Shown here: one piece after another, positions 48,911 through 58,308 of the stretch | How the letters are laid out: every line of letters begins with the position of its first letter | Numbering within the stretch: the stretch's first letter is position 1 | Notes under the pieces: generated by a model | Told to the model about the DNA's origin: nothing | Databases searched by the model: none | The model's input: the letters and a program-made list of their open reading frames with translations, nothing else | Position numbers and translations under genes: made by a program | From: SAR116 cluster bacterium AG-355-O21 | GTDB taxonomy: Bacteria > Pseudomonadota > Alphaproteobacteria > Thalassobaculales > Thalassobaculaceae | Direction: 5' to 3' | Assembly: GCA_003280605.1 (NCBI GenBank) | Contig: QCEM01000004.1 | Span: 29,229 to 93,228 of the forward strand | DNA length: 64,000 nucleotides

Positions 48911-50842
48911 ATGCTTTACGCGATCGTCTTCCTGCCCTTGCTTGGGGCGCTGATTGCCGGCTTTTTTGGGCGTTTGCTCGGGGATCGCGGGGCACAAGTC
49001 GTGACCTGTGGCTTTATGCTGGTGTCGATGGTGCTTGGCTGGATTGCCTTTCAAGATGTTGCGCTGGCCGGTAACGCACGCACGGTTGAATTGTTCACTT
49101 GGCTAAGTTCCGGTGATTTGCAGGCAAGCTGGGCGTTGAAGTTTGATACCTTAACGGCGGTCATGGTGATCGTTGTCACCACGGTCTCGGCGATGGTTCA
49201 CGTCTATTCCATCGGTTACATGAGCCATGACCACTCGATCCCGCGCTTTATGGCGTATTTATCGTTCTTTACCTTCGCAATGCTGATGCTTGTGACCGCC
49301 GATAACCTGATCCAAATGTTCTTTGGCTGGGAAGGGGTCGGGGTTGCCTCATATTTATTGATCGGTTTTTGGTTTCATAAACCGACGGCAAATGCGGCGG
49401 CCATTAAGGCGTTTCTGGTTAACAGGGTCGGTGATTTCGGATTTGCCTTGGGGATTTTTGGAACTTTCTTGCTGTTTGATACCATCCATCTCGACACGAT
49501 TTTCCAGATGGTTGCCAGTAAGCAGAACGTTTCAATTAGCTTCCTTGGGGGTGAATTCCACGCCCTGACGGTGCTGTGCTTATTACTGTTCATCGGGGCC
49601 ATGGGTAAGTCGGCACAATTGGGCCTGCACACGTGGTTACCTGATGCCATGGAAGGGCCGACCCCTGTGTCGGCGTTGATCCATGCGGCGACCATGGTGA
49701 CCGCCGGGGTATTCATGGTGGCGCGGCTATCGCCGATGATGGAATATTCCGAAACGGCGTTGGCAGTGATCACCATTGTTGGGGCCGCCACAGCATTCTT
49801 TGCCGCCACCATCGGCATGACCCAGACCGATATCAAACGCGTGATCGCCTATTCGACCTGCTCGCAATTAGGTTATATGTTTTTTGCGCTGGGGGTTTCG
49901 GCCTACTCGGCAGCGATTTTCCATCTGATGACTCACGCCTTTTTCAAAGCCCTGTTGTTCCTGGGCGCTGGATCCGTCATTCACGCCATGTCTGATGAGC
50001 AGGACATGCGCAAGATGGGGGGGATTTACCGCAAGATTCCGTTTACCTATGCGATGATGTGGATTGGCAGTTTAGCGCTGGCAGGGGTGCCGTTTTTTGC
50101 CGGCTTCTATTCCAAGGATATGATCTTGGAAGCCGCCTATGCAGCGCAAAGCAATCTTGGCTATTTTGCCTTCTGGATGGGGATCGCGGCGGCTTTGATG
50201 ACCGCTTTCTATAGCTGGCGACTGCTGATCGTCACCTTCCACGGTAGCCCGCGGGCGTCGGCCGAAGTGATGAGCCATGTGCATGAATCCCCCTTGGTCA
50301 TGACCATTCCGCTGCTGGTTTTGGCGGTGGGGGCGGTGTTTGCCGGCTGGCTTGGCTACAATACCTTTGTTGGTGACGGCATGGATGCATTCTGGGGCAG
50401 CGCGATTCTTGTCCTGGAAGGCCATAACACCGTTAAAGCCGCGCATCACGTGCCCACATGGGTGAAACTGCTGCCGATATTTGTCGGCATTGCAGGCATT
50501 GCACTGGCGTATTGGATTTATATGCTGCGTCCGGGCACAGCCGATAAAATCGTTGCCGCCTTCCGGCCGGTTTGCTCGTTCTTCCTCAATAAATGGTATT
50601 TCGACGAGTTATACGACTGGCTGTTTGTGCGGCCGGCGCTGCGCCTCGGGCGGATCTTCTGGAAGACCGGTGATGGTGACATTATCGACGGTTACGGCCC
50701 GGACGGCGTGTCCGCTGCAGCGCGCTTCTTGGCAGGGCGGGCAGCTGTTCTGCAGTCCGGTTACGTCTATCACTATGCCTTTGCGATGCTGATCGGGGTT
50801 GTGGTGATTTTGTCCTGGTATCTTATCTTCCACGGGGGTTGA
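48911..50842 (+). CDS. nuoL: NADH:quinone oxidoreductase subunit L
   Basis: NuoL is the distal antiporter-like proton-pumping subunit. The 643-residue product has the [18 protein letters not shown] segment (channel Glu near residue 142), [27 protein letters not shown] with the conserved Lys/His surroundings, and the long C-terminal extension with lateral helix and a final membrane helix. Confidence 0.97.
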   Translation: MLYAIVFLPLLGALIAGFFGRLLGDRGAQVVTCGFMLVSMVLGWIAFQDVALAGNARTVELFTWLSSGDLQASWALKFDTLTAVMVIVVTTVSAMVHVYSIGYMSHDHSIPRFMAYLSFFTFAMLMLVTADNLIQMFFGWEGVGVASYLLIGFWFHKPTANAAAIKAFLVNRVGDFGFALGIFGTFLLFDTIHLDTIFQMVASKQNVSISFLGGEFHALTVLCLLLFIGAMGKSAQLGLHTWLPDAMEGPTPVSALIHAATMVTAGVFMVARLSPMMEYSETALAVITIVGAATAFFAATIGMTQTDIKRVIAYSTCSQLGYMFFALGVSAYSAAIFHLMTHAFFKALLFLGAGSVIHAMSDEQDMRKMGGIYRKIPFTYAMMWIGSLALAGVPFFAGFYSKDMILEAAYAAQSNLGYFAFWMGIAAALMTAFYSWRLLIVTFHGSPRASAEVMSHVHESPLVMTIPLLVLAVGAVFAGWLGYNTFVGDGMDAFWGSAILVLEGHNTVKAAHHVPTWVKLLPIFVGIAGIALAYWIYMLRPGTADKIVAAFRPVCSFFLNKWYFDELYDWLFVRPALRLGRIFWKTGDGDIIDGYGPDGVSAAARFLAGRAAVLQSGYVYHYAFAMLIGVVVILSWYLIFHGG

Positions 50843-50846
50843 AACA

Positions 50847-52364
50847 ATGATCGCTGATTGGCCTTTGTTGTCACTGGTGACCTTTCTCCCCTTGGTTGGG
50901 GCGGCATTGATCTTGCTGACACGGGGCGACGCCGATGTGGTTGCGCGGAACGCACGCTATGTTGCTTTGTGGACCTCATTGGTCACATTCGCCGTATCCT
51001 TGTTGGTATGGGGCAATTTCGACAATCGTGAAGCTGGTTTCCAAATGGTCGAACAGGTCGATTGGATCGCCAGCGGGCAGATCGGCTATAAAGTCGGTGT
51101 TGACGGGATTTCGGTATTCTTCGTGCTGTTATCGACGTTGCTGACGCCGATTTGTATTTTATCGGCCTGGGATGCCATCAAAGTCAGAGTGAAAGAATAT
51201 ATGATCGCTTTCTTGGTCCTTGAGACCCTGATGGTGGGCATGTTCTGCGCGCTCGATATTTTGGTTTTCTATATTTTCTTTGAAGCTGTGCTGATCCCGA
51301 TGTTCCTGATCATTGGCATTTGGGGCGGGCCGCGACGTGTCTACGCAGCCTTTAAGTTCTTTTTGTACACCCTGGCCGGCTCGGTATTGATGCTGGTCGC
51401 CATTCTGACGATGTATTTTCAGGCCGGCACCACAGATATTCCGACATTGATGCAAATCGGGCTGTTCGGCGCCGATCTGCAGACCTGGTTGTGGCTGGCC
51501 TTCTTTGCCTCCTTTGCCGTTAAGGTGCCGATGTGGCCTGTTCACACCTGGTTACCTGATGCCCATGTGGAGGCACCAACCGCCGGCTCGGTCATTTTGG
51601 CAGGGGTGCTGCTGAAAATGGGCGGATATGGGTTTTTGCGGTTCTCAATTCCGATGTTCCCGTTGGCGTCGGCAGAATTTGCGCCCTTGGTTTTTGCTCT
51701 CTCGGTGGTTGCCATCATCTACACCTCACTGGTGGCTCTGGCGCAATCCGACATGAAAAAAATGATCGCGTATTCGTCTGTTGCGCATATGGGATTTGTG
51801 ACCATCGGTGCCTTTACGTTGACGGAACAAGGGATCCAGGGATCAATCTTTCAAATGCTTTCCCATGGGGTTGTATCCGGCGCATTATTCCTGTGTGTCG
51901 GGGTGATCTATGACCGTATCCATAGCCGTGAGATTTCCGACTATGGTGGCTTGGTCAGTCGGATGCCGCGTTACGCGCTGTTTTTCATGTTGTTCATGAT
52001 GGCGTCGGTCGGCTTGCCGGGAACCAGTGGTTTCGTTGGCGAATTCTTGATTTTAATGGCTGCTTTTGAAGTTTCGACCTGGTTGGCGGTGCTGGCCACA
52101 ACCGGGGTTGTTCTTGGTGCGACCTATATGTTGTGGCTGTACCGGCGGGTTATTTTCGGGGTCCTTGAAAAAGATAATTTGAAAGCGATCCTTGACCTTA
52201 GCCCACGGGAAATCGCTATTTTTGCGCCATTGATTGTGTTGGTGCTGTGGATGGGTATCTATCCCGCACCGTTCCTTGACGCCATGGCGGCGTCGGTTGA
52301 ACAGTTGATCGCGAATTATCAAACTGCCCTTGCAGATGCTGGGGTAACGGTTGCGGAACGTTAG
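50847..52364 (+). CDS. nuoM: NADH:quinone oxidoreductase subunit M
   Basis: NuoM is the middle antiporter-like proton-pumping subunit. The 505-residue product has [18 protein letters not shown] (conserved Glu), [19 protein letters not shown] and SVAHMGFV. It has about fourteen hydrophobic segments and starts four bases after nuoL. Confidence 0.97.
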   Translation: MIADWPLLSLVTFLPLVGAALILLTRGDADVVARNARYVALWTSLVTFAVSLLVWGNFDNREAGFQMVEQVDWIASGQIGYKVGVDGISVFFVLLSTLLTPICILSAWDAIKVRVKEYMIAFLVLETLMVGMFCALDILVFYIFFEAVLIPMFLIIGIWGGPRRVYAAFKFFLYTLAGSVLMLVAILTMYFQAGTTDIPTLMQIGLFGADLQTWLWLAFFASFAVKVPMWPVHTWLPDAHVEAPTAGSVILAGVLLKMGGYGFLRFSIPMFPLASAEFAPLVFALSVVAIIYTSLVALAQSDMKKMIAYSSVAHMGFVTIGAFTLTEQGIQGSIFQMLSHGVVSGALFLCVGVIYDRIHSREISDYGGLVSRMPRYALFFMLFMMASVGLPGTSGFVGEFLILMAAFEVSTWLAVLATTGVVLGATYMLWLYRRVIFGVLEKDNLKAILDLSPREIAIFAPLIVLVLWMGIYPAPFLDAMAASVEQLIANYQTALADAGVTVAER

Positions 52365-52385
52365 AAAACGCCGGGGAATAAGACC

Positions 52386-53843
52386 ATGATGACAACAACG
52401 TTACCGGTGATGATGCCTGCCATGGCCGAGATTTTCTTGGCTGCGGCGGGAATGGCGTTACTGATGTATGGGGTCTTCACACAACGTGATGGGCAGTCCG
52501 AAGGGACCGCTTGGGGCACGATTGTGGCGATGCTGGTGGCTGCCGGTTTGGTGATCATCTACGGCGGTCCAGTTGCCGGTGAACCGGCCTTTTACGGACA
52601 GTTTGCAACCGGCCATTTTACACAGTTTGCAAAAGTCTTAATTCTTGTTGGTGCGGCCGTCGCGGTCTGGATGTCTGTGCGTTATATGCGTGCCGAAAGC
52701 AGCAATCGGTTTGAATTCCCGGTGTTGGTCCTGTTCGCCACCATCGGCATGCTGGTGATGGTTTCGGCCAATGATTTGATCGCGTTATATATGGGCATTG
52801 AGCTGCAGAGCTTGTCGCTTTACGTGATTGCCTCGATCCGCCGCGATTCCCTTCGAGCGACTGAGGCCGGCTTGAAATACTTTGTTTTGGGTGCCGTCTC
52901 TTCGGGCATGTTGTTATACGCCTGCTCATTGATCTACGGCTTCTCAGGGACCACGCAATTCGCCGGCCTTGCCACCGTGTTAACCGGCGAGGCAACGCCG
53001 CTTGGCTTAATTGTCGGCCTGGTTTTCTTAATTTCCGGTTTGGCCTTTAAAATTTCGGCGGTGCCGTTCCATATGTGGACCCCGGATGTGTATGAGGGGG
53101 CGCCAACGCCGGTCACAGCCTTGTTTGCGGTAGCCCCGAAAATTGCGGCAGTGTGCCTGATTTTGCGCACCATGATGGGGCCCTTTGGCGGCCTGATCGC
53201 CGATTGGCAGCAAGTGATTACCCTGATCTCGATCGCCTCAATGGTTCTTGGCGCTATTGCCGCAATCCAGCAAACCAATTTGAAACGGCTGATGGCCTAT
53301 AGCTCGATTGGTCACATGGGCTTTGCGCTGGTTGGTGTTGCTGCCGGCAACCAGGCCGGCGCCCAAGCTGTGCTGATCTATATGGCGATTTATTTATTCA
53401 TGAATGTGGGCACCTTTGCGGTCATTCTGTCGATGCGCAAAGAGGGCCGATATGTGGAGAATATCGCCGATTTGGCGGGCTTGAATAAAAGCCATCCATT
53501 GATGGCTTTGGCGATGCTGATTTTCATGTTCTCGATGGCCGGAATCCCTCCATTGGCGGGCTTTTTCAGCAAATGGTATGTGTTTTTTGCGGCCATTGAA
53601 GCAGGTCTGTTTGGCCTTGCCGTGATTGGTGTTTTGGCCAGCGTGGTGGGAGCTTTTTACTACATCCGCATCATTAAGGTGATGTATTTCGATGAAGCCG
53701 AAGCCCCGCTAGATTCTAAAATTTCGCGTGAAATGCGGATCATTATGGGCTTCACGGCAGTTGTATCACTGCTGTTCTTCATCTTGCCGGCACCTGTTGT
53801 TGATCAGGCAGCGGCGGCGGCGCAAACCCTGTTTACCAATTGA
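52386..53843 (+). CDS. nuoN: NADH:quinone oxidoreductase subunit N
   Basis: NuoN is the antiporter-like subunit nearest the quinone module. The 485-residue product has YMGIELQSLSLYVIAS, FHMWTPDVYEGAPTPVTA and AYSSIGHMGFAL. It starts 21 bases after nuoM and its stop overlaps the TTG of the biotin ligase gene, so the operon continues past the complex I genes. Confidence 0.97.
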   Translation: MMTTTLPVMMPAMAEIFLAAAGMALLMYGVFTQRDGQSEGTAWGTIVAMLVAAGLVIIYGGPVAGEPAFYGQFATGHFTQFAKVLILVGAAVAVWMSVRYMRAESSNRFEFPVLVLFATIGMLVMVSANDLIALYMGIELQSLSLYVIASIRRDSLRATEAGLKYFVLGAVSSGMLLYACSLIYGFSGTTQFAGLATVLTGEATPLGLIVGLVFLISGLAFKISAVPFHMWTPDVYEGAPTPVTALFAVAPKIAAVCLILRTMMGPFGGLIADWQQVITLISIASMVLGAIAAIQQTNLKRLMAYSSIGHMGFALVGVAAGNQAGAQAVLIYMAIYLFMNVGTFAVILSMRKEGRYVENIADLAGLNKSHPLMALAMLIFMFSMAGIPPLAGFFSKWYVFFAAIEAGLFGLAVIGVLASVVGAFYYIRIIKVMYFDEAEAPLDSKISREMRIIMGFTAVVSLLFFILPAPVVDQAAAAAQTLFTN

Positions 53844-54598
53844 TCGACAGCCAGGTTTTAGACTTGCCGGCGCCATTTCATGGCGTTGCTCTCGGTGTGG
53901 TCAACAGCACCAATGATGAAATGTCTCAGCGGCTTGCCGCCGGTGCCGGGCATGGGTTGGTGATTACCGCTCGCCAACAGTTGCAAGGCCGGGGCCGTCA
54001 AAATCGACTTTGGCAGTCGCCACCCGGTAATCTTTATTGCTCCATTCTACTGCGGCCGCCTGCGGCCGCCCTATCGGAAATTGCCACCTTGGCATTTGTC
54101 ATTGGCCTGGCGGTCCATGAAATGATTGCAGCGCAGCTTCCACAGCCAAATTGTGCAACCGTAAAATGGCCAAATGACGTCTTGCTTGACGGCGCGAAAG
54201 TGAGCGGCATTTTGATTGAAAGCGCTGTTCATAACGGCAGCGTGGCAGCGATTGTGGGCATTGGCATAAATTTAACGGATCATCGCGTGGATGCGCCTTA
54301 TGCGGTCAGTAACCTGGCGGCTTATGGGGTCACGCTTTCACCCGAGCAGGCGCTGGTAAATTTGTTAAGCTGCCTTCGGCCGTGGTATGATCTTTGGCTG
54401 ACCGACGGGTTCCGGCCGGTCCGGCAGGCCTGGATGACCGTTGCGAATGGCTTAAACGCGCCGCTGGTGGCAAAAATCGGTGAGACAGCGTTTACCGGCG
54501 TTTTTCGGGGAATCGACGGCAGCGGAAGTTTACTGTTAGAAATGGCCGACGGCTCCGTGAAGCGGATCGCTGCAGCTGACGTGTTTCCGGCGCACTGA
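53840..54598 (+). CDS. birA: Biotin--[acetyl-CoA-carboxylase] ligase, catalytic-domain-only type
   Basis: The enzyme attaches biotin to biotin carboxyl carrier protein. The 252-residue product has the nucleotide loop GRGRQNRLW (usually GRGRRGR-W), KWPNDVLLDGAKVSGILIE and GIGINL, and a C-terminal SH3-like cap. It has no N-terminal DNA-binding domain, so it should not act as the E. coli biotin-operon repressor does. TTG start at 53840 overlaps the nuoN stop; there is no better upstream start. Confidence 0.93.
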   Translation: MIDSQVLDLPAPFHGVALGVVNSTNDEMSQRLAAGAGHGLVITARQQLQGRGRQNRLWQSPPGNLYCSILLRPPAAALSEIATLAFVIGLAVHEMIAAQLPQPNCATVKWPNDVLLDGAKVSGILIESAVHNGSVAAIVGIGINLTDHRVDAPYAVSNLAAYGVTLSPEQALVNLLSCLRPWYDLWLTDGFRPVRQAWMTVANGLNAPLVAKIGETAFTGVFRGIDGSGSLLLEMADGSVKRIAAADVFPAH

Positions 54599-54611
54599 AA
54601 GGACAACGACA

Positions 54612-55430
54612 ATGCTGTTGGCAATTGATTGTGGCAATACCAATACGACCTTTTCGGTTTACGATGGGCTGCAGGCCCGCGCCTCATGGCGAACCTCAAG
54701 TAATAAACAACGGACCGCAGATGAATATGCTGTTTGGTTGCAGCAGTTAATGTCCCTTGAAGGGCTGACCTTGTCCGATATTGACGATGTGGCGGTTTCG
54801 ACAGTTGTTCCTGAAACCCTCTTTAACTTGAAGTCACTGGCCAGCAAGTATTTTAAGGTTTCGGCATTGGTAATCGGCGCACATGGGATTGATCCGGGAA
54901 TCGCGATTCGGATTGATCAACCGCAGCAAGCCGGTGCCGACCGGATTGCTGATGCGGTTGGTGCCCATGACCGCTATCCCGGTCCTTTGGTGGTGATTGA
55001 CTTTGGTACTGCGACAACCTTTGACGTGGTTGAGGCCGACGGCGGTTACGCCGGCGGGATTATCGCGCCCGGCATTAACCTGTCATTAGATGCGCTGTAT
55101 TTAACAGCGGCGCAACTCCCGCGCATTGCGGTAAAAGCGCCACATATGCCAAGTGATCGCAAGCAACCTGTAAAAGTTATCGGAAAAGATACTATATCAG
55201 CCATGCACAGCGGCATTTTCTGGGGCTACATTGGACTTATTGAAGGTTTGGTAAGTCGCATCAAAGCCGAGTATGGAGAAGATATGACGGTGATTGGAAC
55301 AGGCGGTTTGGCCGCGCTTTTTGGTAATTGTACGGCGGCGATTAATTTTGTTGATGAAGATTTAACCCTGCATGGCTTGGTTCTAATTCATCGGTTAAAC
55401 CGGAGCCAAGGCCGCCCTGATGGTGAGTAA
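54612..55430 (+). CDS. coaX: Type III pantothenate kinase
   Basis: CoaX phosphorylates pantothenate in the first step of coenzyme A synthesis and, unlike type I enzymes, is not inhibited by CoA. The 272-residue product opens LLAIDCGNTNTTFSVYDG, the phosphate-binding loop of the ASKHA fold, and has VIDFGTATTFDVV and GGIIAPGINLSLDALY. It lies 13 bases after birA, and overlaps the RNase J gene by 11 bases. Confidence 0.95.
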   Translation: MLLAIDCGNTNTTFSVYDGLQARASWRTSSNKQRTADEYAVWLQQLMSLEGLTLSDIDDVAVSTVVPETLFNLKSLASKYFKVSALVIGAHGIDPGIAIRIDQPQQAGADRIADAVGAHDRYPGPLVVIDFGTATTFDVVEADGGYAGGIIAPGINLSLDALYLTAAQLPRIAVKAPHMPSDRKQPVKVIGKDTISAMHSGIFWGYIGLIEGLVSRIKAEYGEDMTVIGTGGLAALFGNCTAAINFVDEDLTLHGLVLIHRLNRSQGRPDGE

Positions 55431-57078
55431 AGCAGCGCCGGAACTGCATTTCCTGCCGCTTGGCGGTTCTAATGAAATTGGCATGAACTTGAATTTGTTC
55501 GCTTATGGCGATCAGTGGCTGATGGTCGACTTGGGCATCACTTTTGGTGACGATACAACCCCCAGCCTTGACATTATCATGCCGGATATTCGGTTCATTG
55601 AGGGCAAGCGCGATAAACTTCTGGGTTTGGTTTTGACCCATGGTCACGAAGATCATATCGGTGCCGTGCCTTATCTTTGGTCACGCTTAAAATGTCCTGT
55701 TTACGCAACCCCTTTCACCGCCTCTTTGGTGCGCCGAAAGCTTGCCGACGCTAATCTGCTGGACAAGGTTGAACTGCACGAAGTGCCGCTGTCCGGCGAT
55801 ATGGAAATTGGTCCCTTTAAAATCGATTTGGTTCGTTTGACCCATTCAATTCCGGAGCCAAATGGCCTGGCCATTACAACGCCGGCGGGTGTCATCTACC
55901 ATACCGGTGACTGGAAATTTGATCCCGAACCGGTGATCGGTGCACCGCCAGATTATGCGCGATTAAGCAATTTAGGGGACAATGGGGTGTTGGCCCTGAT
56001 TGGCGATTCCACCAATGTTTTCGTCAATGGTGAGACCGCTTCGGAATCGAATTTATATGCTGATTTAAGCGCCATCTTTAAAGAGCACACAGGGCGCGTG
56101 GCAATGACCTCTTTTGCCTCTAACGTGGCTCGGTTGGAAACCATCACCCGTGCCGCCCTGGCCGCTGACCGGCATGTTGGCTTAGTCGGCCGGTCGATGT
56201 GGCGTATCGAGGCAGCAGCCCGCGAAAACGGCTATCTGAGCGATTTGCCGCCGTTTGTCCGAGAAGATGAAATAGCCCTATTACCGGCCCGTCACACGGC
56301 GATTATTTGTACCGGTAGTCAGGGCGAGTCACGGGCAGCGTTATCGCGCATCGCGGATGGGAGCCATCAACATGTCAGTCTTGGCCCCGGCGATACGGTG
56401 GTTTTCTCATCGCGTAAAATTCCAGGCAATGAGCGTACTATTCAGCGCCTGCAAAACCGCCTGATCGCCGGCGGCATTGACATCATTACCGATGATGATC
56501 GATTTGTGCATGTCTCCGGGCATCCGTCGCGTGGTGATCTGACGCGGATGTATGGTTTGGTGCGCCCGCAGGTTGCTATCCCGGTACATGGTGAACAGAT
56601 GCATTTGATCGCCCATGCCGCCTTGGCAAAGGAATGCCAAGTGCCGGAAGCGATCGTGCCGAATAATGGCAGCCTGATCCGGCTTTACCCGGGACCGGCG
56701 GAAATCATTGACCAGGTGCCGTCAGGATATCTGGCACTTGATGGCGGTCGGCTGAAAGCACTTAACGCGGAAAGTATTCGTGATCGCAATAAGTTACTTT
56801 ATAATGGCAGTGTGTCGGCGACGGTTGTGCTGAACGCCAAAGGTGATTTGCTTGCCGATCCAACTGTTGCACTGCGCGGGATTGATGACGGCGAAGCAGG
56901 CGTAGAGGCAAGCGAAGATCTGATCGATTTGGTGATTGATACCGTTGAAACCATGAGCAAATCGGCGCGGCAGCGAGATCAATCAATCCGTCAACAAGTT
57001 GAACAAGCCGTGCGCCGCGAAATCAGGCAAGTTTATGACAAGCGGCCATTGGTTGATATCCATTTGGTCCGTGTATAA
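55420..57078 (+). CDS. rnj: Ribonuclease J
   Basis: RNase J is a metallo-beta-lactamase-fold nuclease with 5' exonuclease and endonuclease activity, used in rRNA and mRNA processing. The 552-residue product has the zinc motif HGHEDH at residues 74-79, the beta-CASP region (GSQGESRAALSRI), and HVSGHPSRGDL and IPVHGEQMHL. ATG at 55420 lies inside the end of coaX. The coaX-rnj-mce order is usual for alphaproteobacteria. Confidence 0.95.
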   Translation: MVSKAAPELHFLPLGGSNEIGMNLNLFAYGDQWLMVDLGITFGDDTTPSLDIIMPDIRFIEGKRDKLLGLVLTHGHEDHIGAVPYLWSRLKCPVYATPFTASLVRRKLADANLLDKVELHEVPLSGDMEIGPFKIDLVRLTHSIPEPNGLAITTPAGVIYHTGDWKFDPEPVIGAPPDYARLSNLGDNGVLALIGDSTNVFVNGETASESNLYADLSAIFKEHTGRVAMTSFASNVARLETITRAALAADRHVGLVGRSMWRIEAAARENGYLSDLPPFVREDEIALLPARHTAIICTGSQGESRAALSRIADGSHQHVSLGPGDTVVFSSRKIPGNERTIQRLQNRLIAGGIDIITDDDRFVHVSGHPSRGDLTRMYGLVRPQVAIPVHGEQMHLIAHAALAKECQVPEAIVPNNGSLIRLYPGPAEIIDQVPSGYLALDGGRLKALNAESIRDRNKLLYNGSVSATVVLNAKGDLLADPTVALRGIDDGEAGVEASEDLIDLVIDTVETMSKSARQRDQSIRQQVEQAVRREIRQVYDKRPLVDIHLVRV

Positions 57079-57094
57079 CGGTGAGGGAGCAAGA

Positions 57095-57499
57095 ATGATT
57101 GGACGTTTAAATCATGTTGCCATCGTGGTGCCAAACCTGTCGGCAGCATCCGCAATCTATGCAGAAACTTTGGGTGCCGATGTCAGCGCACCGGAAGACT
57201 TGGCCAGCCATGGTGTCACCGTGGTGTTCGTAAATCTGCCAAACACTAAAATTGAGTTGTTACATCCGTTCGGTGATGCCTCGCCCATTGCCGGGTTTCT
57301 AGAAAAGAATCCCGCAGGCGGCATGCATCATATTTGTTATGAAGTCGATGACATTGAGGCCGCAAGTGCACAGATGGTGGCCACCGGTGCACGGGTGCTT
57401 GGCGACGGCAAACCAACCATTGGCGCCCACGGTAAACCTGTCTTATTTCTGCATCCAAAAGATTTTTGCGGCACTTTGGTCGAGTTGGAGCAGGCATAA
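57095..57499 (+). CDS. mce: Methylmalonyl-CoA epimerase
   Basis: This vicinal-oxygen-chelate enzyme interconverts the C2 epimers of methylmalonyl-CoA on the propionyl-CoA to succinyl-CoA route. The product (134 residues from the ATG at 57095, preceded by GAGGGAG) has the VOC metal ligands H7 (LNHVAIVVPNL), the GGMHHICYEVDDI His and the near-terminal LVELEQ Glu. The methylmalonyl-CoA mutase genes are not in the window. Confidence 0.94.
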   Translation: MIGRLNHVAIVVPNLSAASAIYAETLGADVSAPEDLASHGVTVVFVNLPNTKIELLHPFGDASPIAGFLEKNPAGGMHHICYEVDDIEAASAQMVATGARVLGDGKPTIGAHGKPVLFLHPKDFCGTLVELEQA

Positions 57500-57504
57500 A
57501 CGCA

Positions 57505-57753
57505 ATGGATATCGTCTCTGGAATCGTTGTTTATATCCTGCTGTGGTGGTGGGTGTTTTTTATGGCTTTGCCGGTCGGCAATAAACCACCTGAGGACCTT
57601 GGGGAGGGGCATGCCGCAAGCGCACCTGAACGGCCGCGCTTGTGGATGAAGGCAGGGGCCGCGACGGTTATCGCCGCCGTCCTATTTGCCGGTATCTATT
57701 GGTTTATCGCCGCTGAAATTGTGTCGTTCCGCGACATGGCCGACAAAATGTGA
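57505..57753 (+). CDS. DUF1467 family membrane protein
   Basis: A small inner-membrane protein (82 residues) with two hydrophobic helices, at about residues 4-22 and 49-70. The first contains the tryptophan run WWWVFFMALPVG typical of DUF1467 proteins. Its place directly after mce is characteristic of alphaproteobacteria. Function is unknown. In many relatives proS and the lol transport genes come next; here a glycosylase gene follows. Confidence 0.85.
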   Translation: MDIVSGIVVYILLWWWVFFMALPVGNKPPEDLGEGHAASAPERPRLWMKAGAATVIAAVLFAGIYWFIAAEIVSFRDMADKM

Positions 57754-57765
57754 CCTTTAAATGCG

Positions 57766-58308
57766 ATGACACATTATTGTGATAGTGCCCCCGGCGACCC
57801 GCTCCATGCGCCATATCATGACCATGAATACGGCTTTCCGGTCATTGACGATCAGATATTGTTTGAGCGTTTGGTCCTTGAGATCAACCAAGCTGGTTTG
57901 TCTTGGGCTTTAATGCTGAAGAAACGGCCTGGCTTTCAAGCGGCTTTCAGGGGTTTCGATCCTGCCGTTGTGGCTGCATTTGACGACCAGGATCGGGCCC
58001 GGTTGTTGGCCGATGCCGGGATTATCAGGAATCGCTTAAAAATTGATGCGGTGATTGAAAATGCACGCCGGATCGTTCTATTGCAGGCCGAGTTTGGGAG
58101 TTTTGCTGCGTGGATTGATCGTCACCACCCGCAAGATAAGCTGGATTGGGTCAAAATTTTTAAAAAACAATTTAAATTCATGGGACCGGAGGTCGTTGGC
58201 GAGTTTTTAATGAGCACAGGCTATTTGCCAGGTGCCCATCGCCCTGACTGTCCCGTTTATAAAACCATTGCCACACGCTCGCCGCGGTGGATGTCGGCAA
58301 CAGTTTAA
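57766..58308 (+). CDS. tag: DNA-3-methyladenine glycosylase I
   Basis: Tag removes 3-methyladenine from alkylated DNA to start base-excision repair. The 180-residue product has Cys5, YHDHEYGFP, the NQAGLSWALMLKKRPGF segment and, near the end, GAHRPDCPVY, which with C5 and an N-terminal His forms the zinc site of the family. The length is normal. It is convergent with the patatin-like gene, and their stop codons share the bases TTAA (58305-58308). Confidence 0.93.
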   Translation: MTHYCDSAPGDPLHAPYHDHEYGFPVIDDQILFERLVLEINQAGLSWALMLKKRPGFQAAFRGFDPAVVAAFDDQDRARLLADAGIIRNRLKIDAVIENARRIVLLQAEFGSFAAWIDRHHPQDKLDWVKIFKKQFKFMGPEVVGEFLMSTGYLPGAHRPDCPVYKTIATRSPRWMSATV

